Shown one piece after another: positions 50,764-58,720 of a DNA stretch of 64,000 nt; the stretch's first letter is position 1; each line of letters begins with the position of its first letter. The stretch comes from Kribbella sandramycini (lineage in GTDB: Bacteria; Actinomycetota; Actinomycetes; Propionibacteriales; Kribbellaceae). A program made the translations under genes and the position numbers. The notes below the pieces were generated by a model. The model was given only the letters and a program-made list of their open reading frames with translations. It did not search any database and was not told the DNA's origin. The stretch spans positions 60,688-124,687 of the forward strand of contig NZ_JABJRC010000012.1 in NCBI RefSeq assembly GCF_013131805.1. Direction: 5' to 3'.

Positions 50764-51474
50764 ATGCCCGGAGGCAGACTCACCCAGGACGACCGGCGGC
50801 AGATCGCCGCGGGTCTGGCCGCGGGGCTCGGGTACGCCGAGCTCGGCCGCCGGCTCGACCGGCCGGCGTCGACGATCATGCGCGAGGTCACCCGCAACGG
50901 CGGTCCGGCCGGGTACGCCGCCGATCGCGCCGATGCCGACACCCGCGACCGGGCCCGACGGCAGAAGCAGGCGCCGGTCGTCGCCCCGCCGATCATGGCC
51001 GACGAGTACGGGCGCGACCCGGAGGCGGTCCGCGGTGTCGCGGAGTCCTTCACCGAGCTGCTGATCGCCCAGGGGCTGCCCAAGATGGAGGCGCGCGTCC
51101 TGACCTGCCTCTATCTCACCGACTCCGGCACGCTCACCGCCGGCGACCTCGTCCAGCGCCTCCGCGTCAGCCCCGCCTCGATCTCGCACGCGATCGCTTT
51201 CCTCGAGCAGCAAGGGATTCTGCGCCGCGAGCGCGACCCGGGCGAGCGCCGCGAGCGGTACGTCGTCGACGACGAGATCTGGCTGCGCAGCGTCCTCGCC
51301 TCCGTCCAGATGAACAACGCCCTGGCCGCCCAGTCCCGCCATGCCGCCGAAGTCCTCGGCCCGGACACCCCGGCCGGCGTGCGCTTCGGCGCCTCCGCCG
51401 AGCTCCTCGACCTGGTCAGCGAAGGACTGCAGCAAGCCATGGAGAAATGGCGCGAACGCCTCACCTACCGTTGA
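50764..51474 (+). CDS. Regulator with IS30-type HTH fused to a MarR/GbsR-like domain
   Basis: 236 residues from the ATG at 50764, with GAGGAGG upstream; a frame open from 50638 overlaps the operator region. Residues 1-45 (MPGGRLTQDDRRQIAAGLAAGLGYAELGRRLDRPASTIMREVTRNGG) are an HTH_38 domain as found at the start of IS30 transposases. Residues about 95-175 are a MarR/GbsR winged helix: GLPKMEARVLTCLYLTDSGTLTAGDLVQRLRVSPASISHAIAFLEQQGILRRERDPGERRERYVV. There is no transposase catalytic domain. It may bind the palindromes upstream. Confidence 0.82.
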   Translation: MPGGRLTQDDRRQIAAGLAAGLGYAELGRRLDRPASTIMREVTRNGGPAGYAADRADADTRDRARRQKQAPVVAPPIMADEYGRDPEAVRGVAESFTELLIAQGLPKMEARVLTCLYLTDSGTLTAGDLVQRLRVSPASISHAIAFLEQQGILRRERDPGERRERYVVDDEIWLRSVLASVQMNNALAAQSRHAAEVLGPDTPAGVRFGASAELLDLVSEGLQQAMEKWRERLTYR

Positions 51475-51477
51475 CCC

Positions 51478-52800
51478 ATGCTGATCCAGAACGTCGACGT
51501 CCTGGTCGTCCCCGAAGCAGGGGAGTGCACGGTCGAGACGGCCCAGGACATCCACCTGGATGACACCCGGATCACCGCGGTGGTCCCGACCGGGAACCGC
51601 CCAGGCGCAGGCGAGGTCATCGACGGGCGCGGGCTGCTGGCTGTTCCAGGCCTGATCAACTCGCACACGCACAGCCCGATGGTGCTGATGCGCGGCGCCG
51701 CCGAGGACCTCTCGATCGACGACTGGTTCAACCGGCGGATCTGGCCGATGGAGGTCAACCTGACGCCGGAGCGCGTCCGGGCCGGCGCCCGGCTGGCATG
51801 TGCCGAGATGCTCCTCGGCGGCGTGACGACGTTCGTCGACCACTACTTCCACGCCGACCAGATCGCCCAGGCCGCCATCGAGTCCGGTATCCGCGCCGAC
51901 CTCGCCCCGACGTACTTCTCCTCACTGGGCGCCGAAGGTATCGACGCCGCCATCGCGACCACCCGCGAGCTCGCCACGCTGCATCCGCGGATCACAGCCG
52001 GCCTGGGCCCGCATGCGACCTACACAGTCTCGGACGACGACCTCCGCCGGACTGCGGACGTCGCCCGCGCGGACGGACTCCGAATCCACCTGCACGCGGC
52101 CGAATCCGACGACCAGACCCAGGCCTCGCTCGACAAACACCAGGCGACCCCGATCGAGATCCTCGACCGGACGGGCGTTCTGGACGCCGGAGCCCTGATC
52201 GCGCACGGCTGCGGTATCCGCGCCGCCGATCTGCCGATCCTCGAACGCCATGCCGGCCGGACGACGGTCGCCACCTGCCCGAAGGTCTACCTGAAGCTCG
52301 CGATGGGCGAGGTCACCCCGATCAAGCAACTCCAGGCCGCCAAGATCCGGGTCGGGATCGGGACCGACGGCGCCGCCGTGCACAACACACTCGACGTCTG
52401 GGAGGCGATCCGCCTGGTCGCCCTGACCCAGAAGCACCGCGAAGACGATGCCGAGTGGATGACCCTGTCCGACACCATCCGGCTGGCGACCCGCGGCAGT
52501 GCGGCCGCGGCCAACCAGCCCGACACGCTCGGCGCTCTGGAGCCGGGCCGGCAGGCCGACATCGCTCTCCTCGACCTCTCCGGGCCGCACAATCAGCCCC
52601 TGCACGACCCACGCGCAGCGCTCGTCTACTCGGTCCGCCCGAGCGACGTCACCACAGTCCTGGTCGCCGGTCAGGTCGTCGTCCGCGACCGGCAGCTGAC
52701 CACGCTCGACCTGGCGGAAACGCTGGCCGAAGCCAGAGCGATCGCCCATACACTGACCGACCTTTCCCGCGGCGGTGCCGTCCAGCACTACAACCCGTGA
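51478..52800 (+). CDS. Amidohydrolase (MtaD/8-oxoguanine deaminase-like)
   Basis: 440 residues, starting 4 bases after the regulator stop. Metal-site motifs of the cytosine-deaminase-like amidohydrolases are intact: LINSHTHSPMVLMRGAAED (HxH), GLGPHATYTV, IHLHAAES, LIAHGC and the Asp of IGTDGAAVHN. This points to deamination or dechlorination of a purine-like or S-adenosylhomocysteine-like substrate; annotation as atzA/trzN-type is common for this subgroup, but the substrate cannot be read from sequence. It may be co-transcribed with the regulator upstream. Confidence 0.87.
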   Translation: MLIQNVDVLVVPEAGECTVETAQDIHLDDTRITAVVPTGNRPGAGEVIDGRGLLAVPGLINSHTHSPMVLMRGAAEDLSIDDWFNRRIWPMEVNLTPERVRAGARLACAEMLLGGVTTFVDHYFHADQIAQAAIESGIRADLAPTYFSSLGAEGIDAAIATTRELATLHPRITAGLGPHATYTVSDDDLRRTADVARADGLRIHLHAAESDDQTQASLDKHQATPIEILDRTGVLDAGALIAHGCGIRAADLPILERHAGRTTVATCPKVYLKLAMGEVTPIKQLQAAKIRVGIGTDGAAVHNTLDVWEAIRLVALTQKHREDDAEWMTLSDTIRLATRGSAAAANQPDTLGALEPGRQADIALLDLSGPHNQPLHDPRAALVYSVRPSDVTTVLVAGQVVVRDRQLTTLDLAETLAEARAIAHTLTDLSRGGAVQHYNP

Positions 52801-52804
52801 AACG

Positions 52805-52841
52805 ACAGCACGCCCCGGCCGCAGTGGCCGGGGCGTGCTGT
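52805..52841. terminator. Strong bidirectional hairpin between convergent genes
   Basis: ACAGCACGCCCCGGCC and GGCCGGGGCGTGCTGT form a perfect 16-bp stem with a 5-base loop (GCAGT). It lies 4 bases after the amidohydrolase stop and 17 bases from the protease stop, so it could terminate both. T-runs are short. Confidence 0.8.
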
Positions 52842-52857
52842 TGGTGGAGCTAACGCA

Positions 52858-55758
52858 TCAGGTGATGGTCAGCGTCCGGATGGCGCTGTAGGCCAGGGTG
52901 TGGTCGCCGTCGCTCGGGAAGTAGACCCGGTAGGCGATCTTGCCCTTCGCGGTCGGCTTGATGCCGAACGCGTAGCCGCCGGTCGAGCTCAGCTTGACCG
53001 AGGCGGCCGCCGTCCACGTCTTGCCGACCAGCCGCTGCAGCTGCACCGACTTGCCGCTGTGCGCGGGGGCGACGACGCCGCTGAGCTTGGTCGAGCTGCC
53101 CAGCTTGATCGACGACGGCGACAGCGTCGACGAGATGGTCGGCGTGACCAGGACGGTGATGTCGTTGGTCCGCGTGCCCATCAGGTCGCCGTTACCGGGG
53201 AACGTCAGCATGTAGACGGCCGAGTACGGCGGCTTGAACGCGTAGCTGACCGTGCCGGTCGACGACGAGCCCAGGCTCTTCAGCAGCTTGAAGGTCGTCC
53301 CGTTGACCGGCCGGTAGTAGATGTTCTGCGGCAGCCCCGGGTAGGCCTTCTTGTTGATGTCGAGCGTGCTGCCCTTCAGCGTGATCGTGCCGCCGTAGTT
53401 CAGCTTGGTCGACGTGGTCGAGATCCCCGACTTCGCCCCGACCAGCTGGGTGCCCTTACCGGCGCTCAGCTTGCCGCTGCGGTCCTTGACCCAGGCCACG
53501 TAGGTGTACGTCGCGCCCTGCGGCAGACCGACGTTCTGGAAGCTGGACGCCGTACCCGAGTAGACGACCGTACCGGTGGTCGGCGTCGGGTACTTGCCGC
53601 CGGTGTTGCGCCGGACGACGATCTGGTCCAGGTCGGCGAGCGCCGGGATCTTCCAGCCCAGGTTGGCCTTCTGGAACGACCCGCTCGCGTCGAACGTCTC
53701 CAGCGCCGGCGGCGCCAGGTCGACGGTCGTGAACACGCTGCTGAACTCCGGCATCGGAATCGGCGCACTCATTTCGTGCACGCCGTTGACGATGATCCGG
53801 TACGTCACGTTGTCGAACAGCGGAGCCGTCGGCGTCAGGCCCGCAGTCTTGGTCGCGTCCGTGTAGTCGACAGTCGCTGCCACCGCGGCACCGGTCTTGG
53901 CGTTGACCAGCCGGACCGTCGTCGCCGACACCGTGGCCGCCTCGGCGCCGCGAGCGAACGTGATCGACGGCTTCACCGCGACAGCCACTCCGGCCGCCCT
54001 GTCCGCCGGCTGCGCGTCGAACGCGGTGTAGTCCGTGGCGGGCGTCGCACCGCCCGTTCCGGCCTCGGTCACGCTGACCGAGTACGTGCGGCCGTCCCGC
54101 GAGCCGTTGGAGTTCCGGACGGCGATGTAAACGTCGCCGGCCGGCGCGCTGACATTCGCCGTAGCGGTCAGCGGCCCCCACAGCGGGTTGCCGTCGGGGT
54201 CGATCTGCGGGAACGGGTTCTCCGCCGAGCCGATCGACTGCAGCAAGCTGTTGTAGACATCGACCCGCGGCGCGAAGTTCAGCATCTGCGCCGACTCGTC
54301 GAACCGGGGACCGGTCACCGACACCCGCAGATTGCGCGTCGCGGCTGCACCGCTCACCTTGAACCAGTCCACGTCACCCTCGACGATCGCCGACCCGCTA
54401 CCACTGGTGTTGATCGCGGTCGCCCGCGCCGGCTGGTCGTTGCCGTCGACGCCGGCCGCGGCGAAGTCCGTCGTGAACCGGCCGCCGAGCGCGCCGTACG
54501 CGTCCAGGATGCCCGCGCCGTAGTACGGGTCGTTGCCCCGGGCGCCGGCGTCCCGCGCGGTGCTCTTCAGCCGCGCCGCGACCTGAGCCGGCGTGTACGT
54601 CGGCCACTTGTTCTTCACCATCGCCGCCACTCCGGCCACGATCGGGGCCGAGCACGACGTACCGGTGCAGGACCAGACCGGGTCGTCGCCCGGGTCCGTG
54701 AACGCCCGCGAGCCGGTGGTCAGGATCCGGTAGCCCGGAGCCGCGATGTCGACCCAGTCGCCGTAGCTGCTGAAGCTCGTCAGCGCGCCGCCGTGCTCGG
54801 TCGCGCCGACCGCGATGACCTCCGGGTACGACGCCGGGTAGCGCAGCTCGCCGCCGCCGTTGTTACCGGAGGAGGCGACGATCACGACGCCCTTGGCGTA
54901 CGCGCGCTTGATCGCCTCGTGCAGCAGCGTGCCGTCCTCGACGGCGCTGCCGAAGGACATGTTCACGACCTTGGCGCCGTGCGCGACCGCCCAGTCGAGA
55001 CCCTCGATGATGTCCTGGTCGTAGCCCTGGCCGAGGCTGTTCAGCACCTTGACCGGCATCGCCTTGGCGTTCCAGCCGATCCCCGCGGTGCCGATCTGGT
55101 TGTTGGCGCCGGCCGCGATGATGCCGAGCGTCATCGTGCCGTGGCCCTCGTCGTCGGTCGGGTTGTTCGGCCGGGCCGGCGACAGGGCGTTGAAGCCCTG
55201 GACCAGGTGGCCGGCCAGATCCGGGTGGCCGAGGTCGACGCCGGTGTCCAGCACGGCGACGATCTGGCTGCCGTTGGTCTTCGACAGATCCCACGCCTGC
55301 GGCATCCGGATGGTGTTCATCGCGTTCGCCTGACCCCAGCCCGGTGCGTACATCGGGTAGTAGAGGTCGTTCGGCACGGCGTCCGCCGTCCGGACGTAGT
55401 TGAGCTGGGCGACCTCGACGGCCGGGTCGGCCTTGACCTTCTTCAGCAGCTCCGGCGCGGCGGTGTCGCCGGTGATCCGGACGGTCGAGTTTGAGACGGA
55501 GTCCTCGGTGGTGGTCCGGTACTTCGAGAGCACGGCCTTGCGCTTCGAGGTGGTCGCGGACTTCTTGAACTTGACGACGACGGCATTGGGCTCGTACGCC
55601 GGCTTACCGACCGGCAGGTGCCGGTTCTTGAACGGCGGCTCGTACGCCTTGGGTTCTTCGGCGGCGGAGCCGGACGAGCTGGTCAGCACGACCAGCGAGC
55701 CTGCGATGAGCGCCGCTGGGACGGCCACGCGCAGCAAGTGGGCAGGGCGGAACTTCAA
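52858..55758 (-). CDS. Secreted subtilisin-like (S8) serine protease with C-terminal beta domains
   Basis: 966 residues. A Sec signal peptide (about 1-33) is followed by an inhibitor I9-type propeptide (YEPNAVVVKFK to AQLNYVRTADA, about 55-125). The catalytic domain has all three residues: Asp in VAVLDTGVDLGHPDLAG, His in DDEGHGTMTLGII and Ser in GTSCSAPIVAGVAAMV, with oxyanion Asn in ASSGNNGG. Beyond 430 lie a pre-peptidase-type domain and beta-sandwich domains of fibronectin/Ig type ending in repeats with TLSPSSIKLGSSTKLSGVVAPAHSGKSVQLQRL. It is a secreted protease, possibly for nutrient release. The signal peptide suggests it is cell-free. Confidence 0.92.
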   Translation of the reverse strand: MKFRPAHLLRVAVPAALIAGSLVVLTSSSGSAAEEPKAYEPPFKNRHLPVGKPAYEPNAVVVKFKKSATTSKRKAVLSKYRTTTEDSVSNSTVRITGDTAAPELLKKVKADPAVEVAQLNYVRTADAVPNDLYYPMYAPGWGQANAMNTIRMPQAWDLSKTNGSQIVAVLDTGVDLGHPDLAGHLVQGFNALSPARPNNPTDDEGHGTMTLGIIAAGANNQIGTAGIGWNAKAMPVKVLNSLGQGYDQDIIEGLDWAVAHGAKVVNMSFGSAVEDGTLLHEAIKRAYAKGVVIVASSGNNGGGELRYPASYPEVIAVGATEHGGALTSFSSYGDWVDIAAPGYRILTTGSRAFTDPGDDPVWSCTGTSCSAPIVAGVAAMVKNKWPTYTPAQVAARLKSTARDAGARGNDPYYGAGILDAYGALGGRFTTDFAAAGVDGNDQPARATAINTSGSGSAIVEGDVDWFKVSGAAATRNLRVSVTGPRFDESAQMLNFAPRVDVYNSLLQSIGSAENPFPQIDPDGNPLWGPLTATANVSAPAGDVYIAVRNSNGSRDGRTYSVSVTEAGTGGATPATDYTAFDAQPADRAAGVAVAVKPSITFARGAEAATVSATTVRLVNAKTGAAVAATVDYTDATKTAGLTPTAPLFDNVTYRIIVNGVHEMSAPIPMPEFSSVFTTVDLAPPALETFDASGSFQKANLGWKIPALADLDQIVVRRNTGGKYPTPTTGTVVYSGTASSFQNVGLPQGATYTYVAWVKDRSGKLSAGKGTQLVGAKSGISTTSTKLNYGGTITLKGSTLDINKKAYPGLPQNIYYRPVNGTTFKLLKSLGSSSTGTVSYAFKPPYSAVYMLTFPGNGDLMGTRTNDITVLVTPTISSTLSPSSIKLGSSTKLSGVVAPAHSGKSVQLQRLVGKTWTAAASVKLSSTGGYAFGIKPTAKGKIAYRVYFPSDGDHTLAYSAIRTLTIT

Positions 55759-55881
55759 GAGGACCCCCCCAAGGGTCTCAGAGTGACAGTGGCCGGAGTA
55801 TTGCAGAATTACGGTCCACTCCGCTTCTCCGGGCCTGATGTCAAAAGCTGCAAACGCAATGCCGCACAGGTGTAAAGCCGA

Positions 55882-55913
55882 ACGGACCGGGAAAAGTTGC
55901 TTTCCCGGTCCGT
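55882..55913 (-). terminator. Terminator after the DUF1906-ricin gene
   Basis: ACGGACCGGGAAA and TTTCCCGGTCCGT form a perfect 13-bp stem with a 6-base loop, 29 bases beyond the end of the minus-strand gene at 55943. The A/T ends of the stem and the lack of a gene in the spacer support a terminator role. Confidence 0.75.
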
Positions 55914-55942
55914 CCGATCGCCGACGGTGAGTGAATTGCCGG

Positions 55943-57625
55943 TTACACGGGGCTGAAGTACCAGCGCTGGCAGGAGCCGCCGTGGAAGGGCCAGATAATG
56001 ACGTCGGCGCCGCGGGCGGCCGAGCAGCCGGCCACGTCGAGGGAGTCGCCGGAGGCGGTGCCGATGATCTTGTAGGCGCCGCCGATGATCGGCTCGATGG
56101 ACCAGGTCTGGCAGGCCTGGCCGTTGTCGTCCCACAGGTCGACGGGAGTGGCGTCGGCGGTGCCGCAACCGGCCACCTGGAGGGGTTTGCCGGTGTTGCC
56201 GTCGATGATCTTGAACGTGTTGCCGCTGGTGCGGACGACGTTCCACTTCTGGCACGGGCTGGTCAGGATCCGGTCCCACATCCGGACATTCGCCCCGTTC
56301 TGGGACTGGCAGTCCTGGACGTCGAGGTCGAAACCGCCGACCTCGGCCTTGATTCGATAGGAGCCGTTCTGCATCGGCGGCGGCGGGTCGCCGGCGACGT
56401 CGACGAAGTTGCTGTCGATGTTGATCGTGACGCCGCCGTGGGTCTCGTTGTGGTCACCGATGTACTGGTGCACGCGCTGGTGGTTCGAGAACGCGCTGGC
56501 CGGGAAGTACGTTCCGCTGTCGGTGTCGGCGCGGTTGTTCCACCAGGCGAACCACAGGTGGTCCGGCACCAGCCAGCGGGGGTTGCCGGCCGCGTTGGCC
56601 AGGTCGCGGCCGCCGGACGAGGCGCTGCTGTAAACGCCGCTGAGATACCCGAGAGAGCGCAATCTCTCGGTCCAGCCGGTGACGTAGGACAGCACCGAGT
56701 CCCGGCAGGCGATATTGCTGCTGTTGTAGTTCTCGATATCGGAGTAGAGCGCGCTCCCCGGGGCGAGCCCGAGGTTCTGCGCCGCCTGCGCCGCGGCGCC
56801 CGCCGCGTCCCAGCCCTGATTGCGGGCCACGGCGAGGTCGAGGGACATCTTCCGGCTGTAGCTGGTGCAGTTGGCCTGCAGACCGACGTCGATCGGGAGG
56901 AACGTCCAGCCATTGTTGGCGTTCGACGTGATCCAGGACGCGGTCAGGTTGCCCTGTGCACAGGCCCGCGACGCACCGCTGATGTAGATGCCGACCGCCT
57001 TGAACGGCGAGGCCTTCCACGCGTTCATGGCACCCAGCGACGGCGCCGCACAGGCGTCGAAGGCGCGCTGGTTGATCAAGGTGCCAGGGGCAACGACCGT
57101 CGCGGCCGGCGCCACCGCGGCGGCCTTCGGCGCCACGAGTTTCGACGCCTTCGCCTTCGACGTCACCACCCCGCGGTCGAGGATCCGGCGGACGGACGCC
57201 TCGTCCTCGGCCGAGCTGTGGACGGCGGTCACCAGGACGCCGGCGTCCTCGACGCCGACCTGGATCTGGTTGTCGGCGGACGGCGCTGCCGCGGCCGCCG
57301 AGCTGGTACGAGCGGCCACCGCGGCCGATCGGGGTGCGGAACCGGCCAGCGGTTCCAGGATCAGGCCGGCGGTGCGGCCGACCAGGTGGGCGGGGCAGTT
57401 CTGCTGTGCGGCGGGCGTGCCGAGATAGACGGCCGGCCGGTCGAAACGCACGCAGGCCGTTGGATCCTCGGCCAGGTCGACGACCGCCCAGGACTTCGGG
57501 ACGGCGACCTGATAGCCCTGATAGGTGATGGTCCGTTCGCCGGGCGCGGCCTGCGCCGGACCGACGACGGTCGCAGCGCCGAGCGCGAGCACGGCGCTTG
57601 TGATGACTGCGAGAGATCGATACAT
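55943..57625 (-). CDS. Secreted DUF1906 glycosidase-like protein with ricin-type lectin domain
   Basis: 560 residues from the ATG at 57625, with GGAGG upstream; the open frame continues about 340 codons further but without coding character. After a signal peptide (MYRSLAVITSAVLALGAATVVGPAQA) and an Ala-rich N-terminal region, residues about 200-415 form a DUF1906 (Rv2525c-like) TIM barrel: FDACAAPSLGAMNAW, AVGIYISG, WTFLPIDVGLQ, SALYSDIENYN, YLSGVYSSASSGGRDL and LWFAWWNN. The last 140 residues are a ricin B-type beta-trefoil with three repeats (GGFDLDVQDCQSQNGANVRMW, GKPLQVAGCGTADATPVDLWDDN, GDSLDVAGCSAARGADVIIW). Likely binds and possibly cuts surface polysaccharide. Confidence 0.88.
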   Translation of the reverse strand: MYRSLAVITSAVLALGAATVVGPAQAAPGERTITYQGYQVAVPKSWAVVDLAEDPTACVRFDRPAVYLGTPAAQQNCPAHLVGRTAGLILEPLAGSAPRSAAVAARTSSAAAAAPSADNQIQVGVEDAGVLVTAVHSSAEDEASVRRILDRGVVTSKAKASKLVAPKAAAVAPAATVVAPGTLINQRAFDACAAPSLGAMNAWKASPFKAVGIYISGASRACAQGNLTASWITSNANNGWTFLPIDVGLQANCTSYSRKMSLDLAVARNQGWDAAGAAAQAAQNLGLAPGSALYSDIENYNSSNIACRDSVLSYVTGWTERLRSLGYLSGVYSSASSGGRDLANAAGNPRWLVPDHLWFAWWNNRADTDSGTYFPASAFSNHQRVHQYIGDHNETHGGVTINIDSNFVDVAGDPPPPMQNGSYRIKAEVGGFDLDVQDCQSQNGANVRMWDRILTSPCQKWNVVRTSGNTFKIIDGNTGKPLQVAGCGTADATPVDLWDDNGQACQTWSIEPIIGGAYKIIGTASGDSLDVAGCSAARGADVIIWPFHGGSCQRWYFSPV

Positions 57626-58036
57626 GACGCGTCCTCCGGGGCGGGGATGGCGGTAAATCGATGTAGACAGTCGACCGCCGGGCCCGGGGGAACTCAACCC
57701 TTTCGATCGAGACGACACGTTCCTTCGATCAGGGCGACAAGGTGCGGCGCAGGCCGAAGGGGACCGGCGTCCTGACCCGTTGTCACCGTCAATCACCGAG
57801 CGTTCGGAAATGTTAAAGCGGCGTTGAGGAATTTCCCGGCTGTGATTGCCGGGCGCCCGGACCGGGAACCAGGGAAGGTCTGGGGCGGCGATTCGTTGCG
57901 CAGTGCAAAGGGCGCAGAGCGTTGGGTGACGCTCGGTGATTTCCTCTGGCTGAACCGGCGATGACGTGGGACGATCGGCCACCGAAGCACAACAGGGGGC
58001 GGGCATGGCGCAAGCCAGGCACAGGAGTGAGGCTGC
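57626..58036. other. Divergent promoter region, direct repeats
   Basis: 410 bases between the DUF1906 gene and the hypothetical gene at 58037. Two related 17-base motifs, TTTCGATCGAGACGACA at 57701 and CTTCGATCAGGGCGACA at 57723, are 22 bases apart (two helical turns) and lie 76-114 bases upstream of the DUF1906 start; they may be sites for an activator. The rest, 57790-58036, holds no coherent frame and no strong hairpin. Confidence 0.45.
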
Positions 58037-58720
58037 ATGAACGGGCGGACAGCGCAGGATAGCCGGCCCGGGGCCGACGACACCGTGGAACCGAACGGTC
58101 GTCCTCGCCTCCAGCGGGCGGCCGCGGAAACGAAGCCACCGGCCGCTGAGCGGCCGGTTGCCGGGCCGGACGCGGGGGAGACGCCCCCGGAGCCGCACTG
58201 GTCGGAGCGGCCGATCGGGCGCGTCGAGGTGCCGGCGCTGGGCGAGTTCAGTACGCCGGTCCGCGTCGACGAGATCGCGGTCGCCGCGATGTCGCTGTCG
58301 GAGAACCTGGAGGCGGCCACCCGCGGCATGCCGGAGTCCGTTGCCCTGCGGGAGTTCCGCCGCGAGCTCGACCAGGCGGCCAGCACCTTCCGCACCCTGG
58401 CCGGCAAACTCGAGGCGACTGCGGGCAGCCTGGTCCGCCTCGCCGCGAACGACGGCGAGACCTGCGGCGTCGGCTGGGGCGTCTGCCCCGACCACGGCCT
58501 CACGCTGATGAACGTCGGCGAGACCGTCAGCTGTCACATCCTCGGCTGCAACCAGACCAACGAAGGCGCCGTCGAGCGGTGCAAGCATCCGGTCGCCTAC
58601 CGCGTCGTGGACGCCGCGGGCCCGGCGCTGCTCACCTGCGCCGGGCACGCGATCGCCTGCCGTCTCTACCTGGAGAACCCGGTCATCACCGCCGCCGGGG
58701 ACAGCATGGAGTTGTTCTAG
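58037..58720 (+). CDS. Hypothetical protein with cysteine/histidine-rich C-terminal region
   Basis: 227 residues; GGAGTGAGG lies before the ATG. The N-terminal 70 residues are Pro/Glu/Arg-rich and probably disordered. A helical segment follows (about 75-140: AVAAMSLSENLEAATRGMPESVALREFRRELDQAASTFRTLAGKL). The C-terminal 85 residues have many Cys and His (CGVGWGVCPDHG, CHILGCN, CKHPV, CAGHAIAC), a probable zinc-binding fold. No membrane segment. I do not recognise the family; its end overlaps the GH99-like gene end by 4 bases. Confidence 0.65.
   Translation: MNGRTAQDSRPGADDTVEPNGRPRLQRAAAETKPPAAERPVAGPDAGETPPEPHWSERPIGRVEVPALGEFSTPVRVDEIAVAAMSLSENLEAATRGMPESVALREFRRELDQAASTFRTLAGKLEATAGSLVRLAANDGETCGVGWGVCPDHGLTLMNVGETVSCHILGCNQTNEGAVERCKHPVAYRVVDAAGPALLTCAGHAIACRLYLENPVITAAGDSMELF

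Noticed and set aside
50764..51474. IS30 transposase remnant
   Set aside because: The IS30-like HTH continues in frame into a complete MarR-like domain with no DDE region or terminal repeats; it reads as an intact regulator.
57626..58648. Extension of the DUF1906 gene upstream by about 340 codons
   Set aside because: The extended part overlaps a coding region and a promoter, lacks family similarity, and the ATG at 57625 starts a perfect signal peptide with GGAGG upstream.
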